Assembly: GCF_014197535.1 (NCBI RefSeq)
Contig: NZ_JACIFV010000031.1
Coordinates: forward strand, 1-55,877
Length of the DNA: 55,877 bases
DNA from: Rhizobium aethiopicum
GTDB taxonomy: Bacteria > Pseudomonadota > Alphaproteobacteria > Rhizobiales > Rhizobiaceae
Reading direction: 5' to 3'
Shown here piece by piece: positions 33,530 to 42,523 of the stretch. Within the stretch, counting starts at the first letter, position 1; every line of letters begins with the position of its first letter. The notes beneath the pieces were generated by a model, which worked only from the letters and a program-made list of their open reading frames with translations, searched no databases and was not told the origin of the DNA. The translations under genes were made by a program, and so were the position numbers.

Positions 33530-34831
33530 ATGAGTGATGCCAAAAGCACTTCCTCTGAAACCTCGCCAGCCGGGTCTTTGCCGCCACGGCCGTTGACCGG
33601 CGCAATGGCGGATGAGGTCGAACGTCTTTTATCGGGCCGAACCCGCGATATCCGCCTGACAGGCGAGCTGCGCCGCCGTTTTGACGAAAGGCTGTGGCGG
33701 CAGACGGCGAAGGTCATCCGCTCCTGGATGATTTGGGTCGCATTTGTCGATGTTCTGACGCTGGCGCTGAACGCGCTCCTGCTTCCCGGGCAGATCGTTC
33801 TGTCGATGATTGCTCCCGCCTGCCTTTTGCCGCCGGCGGCAATTTTGACCGCAGTCGTTTGGAACAAGCCGCGCCCGGCGGCCGTTCAGCGGGCGTCGCT
33901 GCTTGTGGGAATGTTCCTTATTCTCCTCTCGGTCGGGCTCGTCGGCGTTTTTACCGGCGGCGAATTTTACGAGCGGCATCTAAGCATCATGTTGTTCGTC
34001 GCGACGAGCGCAATCACCATCTTCAGCGTGCCGCTGGCCTGGACGACCGCAATCGCCTGTTATGCTCTATGTCTGTACTTCATCCTTCAATGGCACAACC
34101 CGCTTTTGGAAGCGGGCAGTGTCGTCGCCGCGACCCTGTTCTTTTCCTGTGGGATCATCGCGACGGTGGTCGCCAGGCGAACGATGAATATCCTGGCGCA
34201 GAAGACATTTCTCCTGGACTGCAGGGATCAGCGCCGTGTCGCGGAGCTTGCCGACGCGAACGCCCGATTGGAGCGGCTGGCCAGAACCGACCCGCTGACC
34301 GGAATCGCCAACCGCCGTTGGATGATGGAAACGCTCGAGGGCCTCTGGCGCAACGGCCGCGAAACCGGCGTCGTCGCAGCCATGCTGATGTGCGACATCG
34401 ATCACTTCAAGGCGCTGAACGATCGGCTTGGCCATAGCGAAGGCGATCGCTGCCTCGTCAAGGTTGCCGGCATCATCCAGAGCTGCGTGCGCGCCGATCG
34501 CGATCTCGTCTCGCGACATGGCGGCGAGGAGTTTCTCATCGTGCTTCCGGATGTCGATGAAGAAGAGGCCGTCGCGGTTGCCAGGCGAATACGCGAGAGC
34601 GTGGAAGCGGCCGCTCTGCCAAACCCGGCCTCCAGGGTCGGGCCCTCGGTGACGCTGAGCGTCGGCGTGGCGTTTAAGTCGGCTGTCGATACGGACGTTT
34701 CGTTGGCCAATCTCCAGCACGAAGCCGATATGGCGCTTTATCGCGCCAAGGAAGCCGGACGCAACCAGGTCTCGATCTTTCGTCGTCCGCCTGCCGCTGC
34801 CGGGCAGGCCGCCGCGCGACGACAGGGGTAG
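33530..34831 (+). CDS. Membrane GGDEF diguanylate cyclase
   Basis: A 433-residue protein. Five to six hydrophobic segments fill residues 60-220, followed by a GGDEF domain whose active-site motif is GGEEF (RHGGEEFLIVL). The DPLTGIANRRW entry motif is intact, so it should make c-di-GMP. The inhibitory RxxD site that normally precedes GGDEF by five residues reads ADRD here, so product feedback may be lost. The ATG at 33530 is taken because a longer frame would need a TTG. Confidence 0.85.
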   Translation: MSDAKSTSSETSPAGSLPPRPLTGAMADEVERLLSGRTRDIRLTGELRRRFDERLWRQTAKVIRSWMIWVAFVDVLTLALNALLLPGQIVLSMIAPACLLPPAAILTAVVWNKPRPAAVQRASLLVGMFLILLSVGLVGVFTGGEFYERHLSIMLFVATSAITIFSVPLAWTTAIACYALCLYFILQWHNPLLEAGSVVAATLFFSCGIIATVVARRTMNILAQKTFLLDCRDQRRVAELADANARLERLARTDPLTGIANRRWMMETLEGLWRNGRETGVVAAMLMCDIDHFKALNDRLGHSEGDRCLVKVAGIIQSCVRADRDLVSRHGGEEFLIVLPDVDEEEAVAVARRIRESVEAAALPNPASRVGPSVTLSVGVAFKSAVDTDVSLANLQHEADMALYRAKEAGRNQVSIFRRPPAAAGQAAARRQG

Positions 34832-34939
34832 CGGATAGGCAGATCGATCAGAGCTCCTTTTCCCGAACGATCATCCAGCTCGCAGCCAAGATCGACGATT
34901 GGGAGAAGGTTGGATCTATGGGCACTCGGGTGATCGATG

Positions 34940-35140
34940 TCATCGGATCACCAGGATCAATACCATCGCGACGGCGGAGATGAAGCCGGTGACGCTCAGA
35001 CCGAATGTCAGATATTCGGCTGTCTTTTGCCCATGATGGCCAAGCTCCACGTTTCCAAGCACCGCCGCGAAGCCTCCGGCTAACCAGCTCGCCAAGGTCA
35101 ATATGCCGAGGAGAAGCGCCCAATGTGTTGCTGTGTCCAT
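34940..35140 (-). CDS. Small two-span membrane protein
   Basis: A 66-residue protein beginning MDTATHWALLLGILTLAS with two hydrophobic stretches joined by a charged loop (GNVELGHHGQKTAEY). I do not recognise a family. A short GGGAGCAAGACG lies before the ATG. It is divergent from the gntR gene at 35359. Confidence 0.55.
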   Translation of the reverse strand: MDTATHWALLLGILTLASWLAGGFAAVLGNVELGHHGQKTAEYLTFGLSVTGFISAVAMVLILVIR

Positions 35141-35301
35141 CGTCTTGCTCCCGTTACGGCTACTTTCCTTCGCAAGGCAAACGCTCCTGCGCGTTCCTAT
35201 CAGTAACAACACAGCCGCCGTTTTGTTTCCGCGCAGCATCGCGCTCCCACTTTGCGAACCTCATCGCGCAGCTTCGGGACATCCCTTCCAATCGCCGTCC
35301 C

Positions 35302-35340
35302 TTGACGTTTTGGATTTGTCTACTTAACGTCTACGTTAAG
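35302..35340 (+). promoter_or_regulatory. Promoter with GntR palindrome
   Basis: A TTGACG -35-like element (35302-35307) is followed by a -10 region that falls within CTTAACG-TCTA-CGTTAAG (35323-35340), a palindrome with perfect seven-base arms. It ends 18 bases before the gntR ATG. An operator over the -10 region fits autorepression by the first gene of the operon. Confidence 0.6.
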
Positions 35341-35358
35341 AATTATGGAGGCGTCGAC

Positions 35359-36054
35359 ATGAACACAGAGACCGCAGGTCCGGATCGCAAGGGCAGCCTT
35401 GAGCTCGCTTTGCGCAGACGCATTCTGACGATGGAGCTGCCTCCGGGAGCCGTGCTTGATGAAGTAGCCTTGAGCGAAGAGTTCGGGCTTTCCCGCCCGC
35501 CGGTGCGCGAGCTGATGCGACAGATGGCTGGCGAGGGTTATATCGAGCTCGAGACAAACCGCGCCGCCCGCGTCAGTTCCATGAGCTACCAGTCGCTGCG
35601 CGATTTCTTCCTGCTTGCGCCGATGATCTACATCACCGCAAACAAGCTCGCAGCCGAGAACGGAACGAAAGCGGAGCTCGAAGCTCTGAAGGAAATCCAG
35701 CGCGCCTTCCGCAAAGCGGTGGATGATTGCGACGTCGAAGACCGGGTGTTCCAGAACGACCGGTTCCACCGGCAGGTGGGCGAGATGGCCCATAACGTCT
35801 ATGTGGTCCCGAGCCTGCGTCGCCTGCAGATCGACCATGCCCGTATCGGCAAGATCTTCTACAAACATCCGAACACACCGCGCATGCAGGAAGAGCTCGA
35901 ACTGGCGGCGCAGCAGCATGACGAGATGATCGAGGTGATCGAGCGGCGCGATGCCGAAGCCTCTGGTGAGCTGGCGCGGCTCCATCTCGAACTATCCCGG
36001 CGCAACATGGCCATGTACGCGGCCCCCGAGGGAATGGAAGCGCCGAGCCTCTAG
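35359..36054 (+). CDS. GntR-family regulator, FCD domain
   Basis: A 231-residue regulator. The winged-helix part contains DEVALSEEFGLSRPPVRELM, and an FCD-type helical ligand domain follows with conserved histidines (FHRQVGEM, QHDEMIEVIE). TATGGAGGCG precedes the ATG. It is the first gene of a plus-strand operon with a dapA-like gene and an FAD oxidoreductase, and it probably controls them through the palindrome at 35323. Confidence 0.85.
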   Translation: MNTETAGPDRKGSLELALRRRILTMELPPGAVLDEVALSEEFGLSRPPVRELMRQMAGEGYIELETNRAARVSSMSYQSLRDFFLLAPMIYITANKLAAENGTKAELEALKEIQRAFRKAVDDCDVEDRVFQNDRFHRQVGEMAHNVYVVPSLRRLQIDHARIGKIFYKHPNTPRMQEELELAAQQHDEMIEVIERRDAEASGELARLHLELSRRNMAMYAAPEGMEAPSL

Positions 36055-36110
36055 GGCCGGCCAGGACAAGACACGCAGCTCAAGACAGCCAGTGCAAGGG
36101 ATCTCATCCA

Positions 36111-36998
36111 ATGACCGCATTTCCGTTTCCGGGACTGAACCTCGCAATCACCACGCCGTTCGACGATGCCGGCCGCATCGACTACAGCAGGCTTGAAGAC
36201 AATGTCGAGCGCTATCTTGCCGCCGGGGTCAGAAGCTTCCTGTTCAGCTCCGGCACCGGCATGCATGTCTATCTCTCCAAGGCGGAATCCGAGGAACTGA
36301 TCCGCCGCGGCGCCCGGATCGTCAACGGCCGCGCCAAGGTGATCGCCCAGACCTCGGCGCTCCTCGTCGAAGACGTCGTAGAGCGGACGGCACGCGCCCG
36401 CGATGCCGGCGCCGAAGGCGTCATGGTGCTTCCGCCTTTCTTCGAAGGCCCGACCGACGATCAGGGTATTCTCGATTTCTACACCGAGGTCGCCAGATCA
36501 GGCCTTCCCGTCATCGGCTACAACGTGCCCCAGGCGGTGGGCGTCGCCATCACGCCGGAGCTCCTCGACAGGCTGAACGAGATTCCCGGCTTCTGCGCCG
36601 TCAAGGACAGCGGCGGCGACCTCAGCAAGCAAGCGGCGCTCATTCGCACCGGCCGTTTCGTGATGAACGGCGCCGATCCGCTCGTGCCCTACGCGCTTTA
36701 TGCCGGATGCGACGGCCTGATCTGGGGCGGCGCGAATTTCGCTCCGAAAACCTGCGTCGCTCTCGTGGCGGCGGCGGCCGAGCGCAAATGGGATGAGGTG
36801 CGCGCGCTCTGGAAGATCCTGGAACCGGCAATGGGGCTGATCTGGGAAGGTGATTACGTGCAGTCCGTCTACGCTGCCGCCGATCTCATCGGCTATGGCG
36901 CGGGCGGTCCGCGCAAGCCGTTGCGCGCGCTGGCTCCCGAGAAGCTTCCCGCGCTGCGCCGCTCCCTTGAAGCGCTCATGGAGCGGGAGGCGATTTGA
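36111..36998 (+). CDS. Dihydrodipicolinate synthase family protein (DapA-like)
   Basis: A 295-residue TIM-barrel lyase. The Schiff-base lysine is K165 (CAVKDSGGD) and the catalytic tyrosine is Y137 (GYNVPQ). The family GTTGE loop is replaced by SSGTGMH at 46-52, so the substrate carboxylate site differs from DapA. In catabolic operons such proteins act as 2-oxo-acid aldolases, dehydratases or deaminases, for example in hydroxyproline breakdown. Next to an amine/hydroxyacid-type FAD oxidase, deamination or cleavage of the resulting product is plausible. Confidence 0.82.
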   Translation: MTAFPFPGLNLAITTPFDDAGRIDYSRLEDNVERYLAAGVRSFLFSSGTGMHVYLSKAESEELIRRGARIVNGRAKVIAQTSALLVEDVVERTARARDAGAEGVMVLPPFFEGPTDDQGILDFYTEVARSGLPVIGYNVPQAVGVAITPELLDRLNEIPGFCAVKDSGGDLSKQAALIRTGRFVMNGADPLVPYALYAGCDGLIWGGANFAPKTCVALVAAAAERKWDEVRALWKILEPAMGLIWEGDYVQSVYAAADLIGYGAGGPRKPLRALAPEKLPALRRSLEALMEREAI

Positions 36999-37000
36999 CC

Positions 37001-38347
37001 GTGAGCCGGACCGCTAAGAACGTCTTCGTCGCATCCAGGCTTCCCAAACGTGCGCGCATATCGGGATGGGTGGCCACACTTGCCCCGCGCACATCGCGGC
37101 CGGTCTTGAGCGAAGCGATCAGCGTCGATGTCGCGATCATCGGCGGCGGTTTTGCCGGTCTCTCCGCAGGCCACCGCCTCTCGCGGCTCGATCCGACCCT
37201 CCGGGTGACGATTCTCGAAGCCGGCATCGTCGGCGAAGGTCCGGCCGGCGCCAATTCCGGCTTCATCATCGACCTGCCGCATGAGGTCTCCTCGGACGAT
37301 TTCAGCGGCGAGTCGGAAGGCAGGTTCCGCGATTCCGTGCTCCTGCAGCGTTCGGCCATCACTCTTGCCACCGAACTGGCTGCCGAGAACGGCTGGGGAA
37401 AGGATCTGTTCGATCCGTGCGGCCGCTACAGCATTGCGATGAGCGCGAAAGGCGACAAACATCTGCACGCTTACTCGCAGCAGCTTTCGAAGATGGGCGA
37501 GCCCCATCGACTGCTCAAACGCGATGAAATCGAGGCCGTGACCGGATCGAAGGCCTTTACCTCCGGCCTGTTCTCGCCGGGGACGGTCATCATCCAGCCG
37601 GCCGCCTATATAAGCGGAATGGCGGACTGTCTGAAGGAGACGGTGCGGCTGTTCGAGCAGACGCCTGCTCTCTCCTTCGAACGCTCCGGCGACGGCTGGC
37701 TGGTGAAGACGCCGAAGGGATCGGTGCGGGCGGCGAAGATCATCATGGCCAATAACGGCCACGTCGAAAGCTTCGGCTTCTTCCGCAGACGCCTCCTCCA
37801 TGTCTTCACCTACGCGTCCATGACGCGGGAATTCGATCCGGCAAGGCTCGGCGGCCAAAGGAAATGGGCGGCCACCCCTGCCCTGCCGATGGGAACGACG
37901 GTGCGGCGCATCAACACTGCGGGCGGCGACCGCATCCTGGTGCGGTCGCGCTACAGCTACAATCCCGGCATCGCAATCAGCGATGCCGCCATCCGCAGCG
38001 CCGGCCGCCTTCATGACGGCAAATTCGCCCATCGCTTTCCTGATCTTGCCGGTATCGGCATGCAATACCGCTGGGGCGGCGCGATGGCGCTGACGCACAA
38101 TCATGTGCCGGCCTTCGGAGAAGTCGAGTGCGGTGTTTTCGCCGCCTGCGGCTGCAACGGCCTCGGCGCATCCAACTCCACCGCCGCCGGCATCGCCGCG
38201 GCCGAACGCGTGCTGGGGCACGACTCCGAACTCGGCCGCGTCTACAGTCGCCTCGCGGCGCCGGTATCACTGCCGCCGCAGCCGCTGACAACGATCGGCG
38301 CGAAGATCCATCTCGCCTATCGCGAATGGCGTGCGGGGGCGGAATGA
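37001..38347 (+). CDS. FAD-dependent oxidoreductase (DAO family)
   Basis: A 448-residue flavoprotein. The dinucleotide motif DVAIIGGGFAGLSAG lies near residue 45, preceded by an unusual basic N-terminal extension of about 40 residues. GPAGANSGF and the C-terminal GCNGLGASNSTAAG complete the DAO fold. DAO enzymes oxidise amines, amino acids or alpha-hydroxy acids. A GTG at 37001 is taken as start, two bases after the dapA-like stop; a TTG at 36995 is an alternative. Operon with gntR and dapA-like genes suggests a dedicated catabolic route for an amine or imino acid. Confidence 0.78.
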   Translation: MSRTAKNVFVASRLPKRARISGWVATLAPRTSRPVLSEAISVDVAIIGGGFAGLSAGHRLSRLDPTLRVTILEAGIVGEGPAGANSGFIIDLPHEVSSDDFSGESEGRFRDSVLLQRSAITLATELAAENGWGKDLFDPCGRYSIAMSAKGDKHLHAYSQQLSKMGEPHRLLKRDEIEAVTGSKAFTSGLFSPGTVIIQPAAYISGMADCLKETVRLFEQTPALSFERSGDGWLVKTPKGSVRAAKIIMANNGHVESFGFFRRRLLHVFTYASMTREFDPARLGGQRKWAATPALPMGTTVRRINTAGGDRILVRSRYSYNPGIAISDAAIRSAGRLHDGKFAHRFPDLAGIGMQYRWGGAMALTHNHVPAFGEVECGVFAACGCNGLGASNSTAAGIAAAERVLGHDSELGRVYSRLAAPVSLPPQPLTTIGAKIHLAYREWRAGAE

Positions 38348-38491
38348 GTGGTGGCCTAGTCACTTGATGGCGGCGCGGGTTCATGACTGGTCCCCAATAA
38401 AGGCAGCGATCGTCTCAAAACTTCACCCGTTGATCGCCATCCGGTATTGCAATATTCCTCTCGATTGAATTGCAAATCCTGAAACAATGGC

Positions 38492-39391
38492 ATGAACGAT
38501 TACAAAGCCCTCAGAACCTTCCTGCTCGCGGCCGAGAAGCGAAATTTCGCCCAGGTCGCCCGCGAGTTGGACATGACGCCGGCGGCCGTCACACGCGCGA
38601 TCGCAGCACTCGAGGCGGAACTTGGCGTGCAGCTTTTCGTGCGCACGACGAGGCAGGTCTCGCTGACGACAGACGGCGCGATCTTCGCCGCGCAGATCCA
38701 GCCAGCGGTGAAGACGCTGGAAGAAGCGCGACGGGATGTGATGAATGCGCACAAGGCGGACGAAGGGCGGCTGCGGATCAGTGCGCCGACATGGTTCGGC
38801 AAGACCGTGCTGCCGCCGATCCTGTCAGGTTTCAAGGAACGCTATCCGAAGATGAGCTTTGAGATCTCCTTGTCCGACGGTCTGGTGAACATCGTCGATG
38901 ACGACTACGATCTGGCGATCCGCATCTCATCACAGCCTTCGGACAAGTACACGATCTGGAGAAAAATCAGGGTAGTGCCGCGTATCCTGGTCGCGGCCCC
39001 GGGGAGCCGTTTCGCCGATATGCAACATCCCAGCGAGCTAAAGCCAGACGACTGCCTCGCCTATAGTGGCGAGAGCCGGCGCGAGAGCTGGGTATTGTCC
39101 GACGGCGGCTCAAGCATCACGATCTCGGCAGGTCGGGCCTTCAGCGCCAACAGTGGCGAGGTCCTGGCCGACATGGCCGCCAACGGTGCAGGTGTCGCGC
39201 TGCTCCCGGGATTCAACATCGCCGATCACATCAGGAGCGGTCGTCTCGTCCACGTCTTCAAGGGATGGGCGCCGCCGGACCTGTGGCTGACGCTGTTTTA
39301 CCCGCCGTACCAAGCGCTTCCACCTCGCATCGCTTCATTCTCGAAATTCTTCGAAGAGCAAGTCGCGGCGCAGATGGTCATGCTGGATTGA
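38492..39391 (+). CDS. LysR-family transcriptional regulator
   Basis: A 299-residue regulator. The winged helix (MNDYKALRTFLLAAEKRNFA, then AAVTRAIAALEAELGVQLF) is standard, and the substrate domain has FEISLSDGLVNIVDDDYDLAIRI. It is of the CrgA/DmlR-like type. It lies 145 bases after the FAD oxidoreductase gene and faces the ChaC-like gene; its target is not evident. LysR proteins usually control a divergent neighbour, but here the upstream gene is co-oriented. Confidence 0.85.
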   Translation: MNDYKALRTFLLAAEKRNFAQVARELDMTPAAVTRAIAALEAELGVQLFVRTTRQVSLTTDGAIFAAQIQPAVKTLEEARRDVMNAHKADEGRLRISAPTWFGKTVLPPILSGFKERYPKMSFEISLSDGLVNIVDDDYDLAIRISSQPSDKYTIWRKIRVVPRILVAAPGSRFADMQHPSELKPDDCLAYSGESRRESWVLSDGGSSITISAGRAFSANSGEVLADMAANGAGVALLPGFNIADHIRSGRLVHVFKGWAPPDLWLTLFYPPYQALPPRIASFSKFFEEQVAAQMVMLD

Positions 39392-39417
39392 CGTACACGG
39401 CCGCGCATCACCACGGA

Positions 39418-40167
39418 TCAGGAGACGTGCACCTTCTCGCAGATCGAACCGTCCTGTGAAAGTGCCCGTAGTCTTGCGGCGACCATTTGCTGCAGCTGCC
39501 ACAGATTTCGATCGAAGATGTTCCGGTTCGCCAGATCCAAGACCGTCCGATGCAGGTATTCCGCGCAGGATCCCGCCGGTCCGCATGCCTGAGCGATCAA
39601 CACTGCGGCGTCATCGAGCGGTATCTTCTCCGTGAGCCCTGATCGCTTCGTGCTCGCCCAAAATGTGAGCGCGCGGCGTGTACCCGTCGGCGTCTTGACC
39701 GAAACCCATCGCACCATGTCGCACACCTCGGCATATCGGATTTCGCGCGCCAGAAGCGTACGCAGATCCTGTTTTTTCGTCGCGCAGGGGAGCTTCAGGA
39801 CGAGGCCAGAGCAACTTCCTCCCGGCCGAAGCGCCAGCATCAGACCCGGCACATCGGAGGTGGCCCGCAGCCGTTCTATCCTCAATGAGAACGCACGATG
39901 CCACCCGTATGCAACGGCATCTTCACTTGCTGCCACTTGAAAGCCCGGGTTCCACATCAAGGATCCATAAGCGAACACCCATATCTCCTCGTCCGCGGCC
40001 TCCTGCTCGACTCTGCTGACGAGTTCATCGAGTTGCTGACCCGAGATTTGGGTCCAGTTAGGCTCTGGGCCCTCGTCCTCGACTAGCTTGAAGGTTTTGG
40101 CTACGAGGTCAGGGGTCAGGTGCATGGCAACCGGTACCCGTGTCTTGGCGATGGGTGTTTTTCGCAT
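39418..40167 (-). CDS. ChaC-like gamma-glutamylcyclotransferase
   Basis: A 249-residue protein. The signature VFAYGSLMWNPGF near residue 67 is the gamma-glutamylcyclotransferase-fold substrate loop, and GWHRAFSL follows. The AREI segment later probably carries the catalytic glutamate. ChaC-type enzymes degrade glutathione to 5-oxoproline and Cys-Gly. The ATG at 40167 is chosen; a TTG at 40185 and an ATG at 40125 also fit, with no strong ribosome site for any. Confidence 0.78.
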   Translation of the reverse strand: MRKTPIAKTRVPVAMHLTPDLVAKTFKLVEDEGPEPNWTQISGQQLDELVSRVEQEAADEEIWVFAYGSLMWNPGFQVAASEDAVAYGWHRAFSLRIERLRATSDVPGLMLALRPGGSCSGLVLKLPCATKKQDLRTLLAREIRYAEVCDMVRWVSVKTPTGTRRALTFWASTKRSGLTEKIPLDDAAVLIAQACGPAGSCAEYLHRTVLDLANRNIFDRNLWQLQQMVAARLRALSQDGSICEKVHVS

Positions 40168-40284
40168 GTTGGGAGATCGTTTCAACGAGGTAGCAGCCGG
40201 GAGACCACCGCGCCGAGCGCTTGTGGATCTTGTGGTTTGTGAGGCGACGGGTGCGTGGGAGGCCGCACTCGTCGCCAGGGCCGC

Positions 40285-41265
40285 TCAGGCCTTCACGAAG
40301 GCGAGAAGGTCGGCGTTCAGCACGTCGGCATTGACGGTCAGCATGCCATGCGAGAAGCCGGGGTAGGTCTTCAGCGAACCGTTCTTCAGAAGCTTCACCG
40401 ACTTCAGCGCCGAGTCCGCAATCGGAACGATTTGGTCGTCTTCACCATGCAAGACGAGAGTGGGAACGCTGATCGCCTTCAGGTCCTCCGTCTGGTCGGT
40501 TTCGGAGAAAGCCTTGATGCCGTCGTAGTGGGCCTTGGCGCCGCCCATCATGCCCTGACGCCACCAGTTCTGGATCACGCCTTCCTGCACCTTGGCGCCA
40601 TCCCGATTGAAACCGTAGAATGGACCGGCCGGAACGTCGCGGAAGAACTGCGCGCGGTTGGCGGCAAGTGCGGAGCGGAAACCGTCGAACACTTCCATCG
40701 GAAGGCCTTCGGGATTGGCCGCGGTCTTGAGCATCAGCGGCGGCACGGCCGAGACGAGAACGGCCTTGGCGACGCGGCCGCCAGGCTCGCCATGCTTGGC
40801 CACATAACGGGCGACCTCACCGCCACCGGTGGAGTGACCGATATGGACGACATTCTTCAGGCCGAGCGCGTCGACGACGGCAAAGGCATCGGCTGCGTAA
40901 TGGTCCATATCGTGACCGTCTGCTACCTGGGCGGATCGGCCATGGCCACGCCGGTCATGGGCGACGACGCGAAAACCTTTCGACAGGAAAAACAGCATCT
41001 GCGCGTCCCAGTCGTCGGACGACAGCGGCCATCCGTGGTGGAACATGATCGGCTGGGCATCCTTAGGGCCCCAGTCCTTGTAGAAGATTTCAACGCCGTC
41101 TTTGGTGGTTACATATGCCATCGTCTTGGTTCCTTCGATTAGGTTGGCGGTGGGAGCAGCGTTGGCTGCGAAGCTGAGAGAGGGTGAAATGGCCATGGCC
41201 CCTGCTGTGACGCCTATGGACAACAGCGCGTCTCGGCGGGTTAGGGAATAACGAGGCTGTGTCAT
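40285..41265 (-). CDS. Exported alpha/beta hydrolase (non-heme chloroperoxidase type)
   Basis: A 326-residue protein. The N-terminus (YSLTRRDALLSIG) is a twin-arginine-like signal with cleavage near SFAANA. The core is an alpha/beta hydrolase: FHHGWPLSSDDW (oxyanion hole region), nucleophile GHSTGG, acid in GEDDQIVP, and histidine in GFSHGM. This pattern matches cofactor-free chloroperoxidases/esterases. A periplasmic location is unusual for the family and may reflect detoxification or ester hydrolysis. Confidence 0.83.
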   Translation of the reverse strand: MTQPRYSLTRRDALLSIGVTAGAMAISPSLSFAANAAPTANLIEGTKTMAYVTTKDGVEIFYKDWGPKDAQPIMFHHGWPLSSDDWDAQMLFFLSKGFRVVAHDRRGHGRSAQVADGHDMDHYAADAFAVVDALGLKNVVHIGHSTGGGEVARYVAKHGEPGGRVAKAVLVSAVPPLMLKTAANPEGLPMEVFDGFRSALAANRAQFFRDVPAGPFYGFNRDGAKVQEGVIQNWWRQGMMGGAKAHYDGIKAFSETDQTEDLKAISVPTLVLHGEDDQIVPIADSALKSVKLLKNGSLKTYPGFSHGMLTVNADVLNADLLAFVKA

Positions 41266-41819
41266 CTCTGTCCTGTGATTTCGTTATTGAAAAAGGTCAG
41301 GCGACGCAGTGTTCGTCTGACAGGGGTGATATTGCCGTCGGACCCGCACATCCACAATTGCGAGAATAATTTCGAATTTATTGCCTCTCATGAAATAATG
41401 GGTCCGGGCCTGATGTGCTCCAGTCAAGTTAGGCTATCTGGAACTGGAATTTCCCACTTATGACCCTGCTGAAGCCGCAGCGGACGGCATACAAGATGCG
41501 CCCGGTGCCAAAAGCGTCGCCGTGGCTGATTAGCGAGGGCGTGAAGACGCCCGCCGCCGCGAACGCGTTCATCATCCTGCCGATTGGATTGCTGAACAGG
41601 CCCAAAAGCATTCTAGCAAATCTCCGCTCTCGCGGAGCCGATGTGACAGCGATCGGCTGCATCCAAGACTTCGCAACCTGGCACGATCCGCATTTGACCG
41701 CGTCGATCAACGGTTGCCAAGCCAGGCCCGAATCGTTCTCAGTGCAAAAGCACGAGATGCGCTAAGAAAATTCGGACATGCAACTTGGCAACAGAGATCG
41801 TCGCTCTTTCCCGATTGGA
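41266..41819. other. Gene-poor region with overlapping small frames
   Basis: About 554 bases. Around 41430-41765 two frames of about 93 and 101 residues overlap on opposite strands. Neither has a recognisable motif or clear ribosome site, and base composition is mixed with AT-rich patches (41330-41400). It could be a decayed gene; I cannot choose a strand. Confidence 0.4.
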
Positions 41820-42224
41820 TCAGTGCGCCCGGGAGACGCCGGCCGGACTCGAAGCCTCGCTGCCCGAGAAGATGATGACGGCGAACATCAGCACGCCGGC
41901 GAAGGCGATGAGCGAGGAAATGGCGACAATCGGTTCCATCGCCGTGTTTCCGGAAAGCAGCAGATAAAGGGACGGGATCAGCACCGCGACGCCGAAGGTG
42001 TAGACGACGTACTGGATTATCGCCAGGCGCTTCTCGGCCTTGTGTGGATTGAGCGCGTGGTAAACGCCGAAGAGCGCCATGGTGACCCAGCCGAGCAGGT
42101 TGGCGTGGGCATGGGCCCCGGTCGGTGCGTGATTCCCTGAGATCGACATGTGAAGGCCGACCGAGATGCCGGCGATCAGGAAGATGATGGCGGTCTTGAA
42201 GTAAAGATTAGCGATGCGTGGCAT
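41820..42224 (-). CDS. Small CcoN/cytochrome-oxidase-subunit-I-like membrane protein
   Basis: A 134-residue protein with four hydrophobic segments. The stretch HAPTGAHAHANLLGWVTMALFGV resembles the heme-ligand helix of heme-copper oxidase subunit I, but the protein has only about a quarter of the subunit's length. Small proteins of this type occur in many proteobacteria; their role, possibly in heme or NO handling, is not established. AGAGGGGAAA precedes the ATG. Confidence 0.65.
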   Translation of the reverse strand: MPRIANLYFKTAIIFLIAGISVGLHMSISGNHAPTGAHAHANLLGWVTMALFGVYHALNPHKAEKRLAIIQYVVYTFGVAVLIPSLYLLLSGNTAMEPIVAISSLIAFAGVLMFAVIIFSGSEASSPAGVSRAH

Positions 42225-42523
42225 TGGTTTTCCCCTCTGTTGCCGACGAAACTTAGCATGTTTTCAAGCTTCTGAGAACGAGCACATCAGAAGATCTTTG
42301 GGGCGTCCAGCACTGCTATCGATGTTACAATAGAAATATTTCCGGGAGGCGTGGCGACACTAGACAACATTGCCGACGGGCGAAGCAGGTTAACCCGGAT
42401 GGCACGTGTCAGTGGAACCTGTTACGGCGGCTTGCCGCAGGCACGCTCCGGGCAGAACAGGTTGGTTGAACTAAGCTACAAGCGTCGCGGAACCGAGAAC
42501 CAACCGCGGGCGTTTGTTGGATC
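42225..42523. other. Intergenic region, no gene seen
   Basis: About 299 bases between two divergent genes. It presumably contains both promoters, but no clear operator or gene is visible. Confidence 0.45.

Noticed and set aside
36893..38221. Minus-strand open frame of 442 codons
   Set aside because: Antisense to the FAD oxidoreductase, which has an intact dinucleotide motif and operon context.
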